Part shown: one piece after another, positions 31,939 to 32,101 of the stretch
How positions within the stretch are numbered: the first letter of the stretch is position 1
Layout: each line of letters opens with the position of its first letter
Source of the DNA: Streptomyces phaeochromogenes
Lineage (GTDB): Bacteria > Actinomycetota > Actinomycetes > Streptomycetales > Streptomycetaceae
Direction of reading: 5' to 3'
DNA length: 32,101 bases
Assembly (NCBI RefSeq): GCF_001418655.1
Contig: NZ_LIQZ01000019.1
Location: 1 to 32,101 of the forward strand
Position numbers and translations under genes: made by a program
Notes under the pieces: model-generated
What the model saw: only the letters and a program-made list of their open reading frames with translations
Database searches by the model: none
Told to the model about the DNA's origin: nothing

Positions 31939-32044
31939 GACCTCCAGCCTAGGCCCCCGGCGGTGAGCGGTTGGCCGCCCTTGGCGGGTGGGGTTCGTCT
32001 TGTTCGGCGGCTGATCGTCGTTTCAAGGCCCCGGCCTCGCCGAC

Positions 32045-32101
32045 GGCCCCGGAAGGCAACCGACCGCCGCGCGGCGCGGGGGTCGGTTGCCTTCCGGGGC
32101 C
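32045..32101. terminator. Long perfect inverted repeat at the window end
   Basis: GGCCCCGGAAGGCAACCGACC (first 20 bases 32045-32064) pairs perfectly over 21 bp with the arm at 32081-32101, around a 15-nt GC-rich loop. It reaches the last base, so the stem may be longer. It is best read as a terminator for a gene outside the window to the right. The 106 bp between it and folP hold the folP promoter region. Confidence 0.75.

Noticed and set aside
1..32101. tRNA, rRNA, CRISPR arrays, IS elements, prophage or integration sites
   Set aside because: No cloverleaf, spaced repeat array, transposase or integrase sequence was seen on either strand by reading.

Overview
The window reads as a stretch of Streptomyces chromosome. 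It has very high GC with the usual third-position bias, many GTG starts, a TipA-type MerR gene, a WhiJ/AbaA-type HTH/DUF397/ATPase cluster and a C-minus ribosomal protein cluster. Gene order matches, from memory, the S. coelicolor region around SCO3398-SCO3430 read in reverse. I see no tRNA, rRNA, IS element, integrase or CRISPR array. All functions are assigned by reading motifs, without database searches.

Layout. Positions 1-3750 hold the tail of an unidentified protein, a lipoprotein, and a zinc-sparing set: rpsN and rpmB leftward, rpmG, rpmE2, a CobW-like protein and rpsR rightward. None of the ribosomal proteins keeps a zinc-binding CxxC pair, which is typical of Zur-controlled spares. 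Positions 3900-6141 are a WhiJ/AbaA-like regulatory locus: DUF397 protein, HATPase-type kinase and HTH/DUF5753 regulator. An almost identical 29-bp element lies upstream of both the DUF397 and the ATPase genes. An aldehyde dehydrogenase follows. Positions 7805-11224 are the most unusual part: an FAD monooxygenase diverges from a 617-residue fusion of a squalene/phytoene-synthase-like domain and a complete cis-prenyltransferase domain, suggesting an uncharacterised terpenoid pathway.

Positions 11341-14518 hold a DinB-like protein and a PadR regulator with a DrrAB-type ABC exporter; two matching palindromes lie ahead of the exporter. Positions 14544-18499 hold glutamate decarboxylase divergent from a TipA homologue (with a recognisable tipA promoter and internal TipAS start), a YbjQ protein and a DedA protein with a long Q/Y/P/N-rich tail. 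Positions 18599-22518 carry a ThrE-type exporter, pyrophosphatase and a PBP4-type carboxypeptidase. From 22675 come a DUF2342 metalloprotease, tilS, hpt, ftsH and folE rightward, and folP, an NTF2-like gene, folB, folK and a DUF3180 membrane protein leftward.

How they work together: folE, folB, folK and folP supply most dedicated steps from GTP to dihydropteroate. tilS, hpt and ftsH form the conserved housekeeping block next to the folate genes in many Gram-positive bacteria. The accessory interest lies in the fusion enzyme, the shared operator pair, the motif-stripped CobW protein, the TipA variant and several repeat structures.
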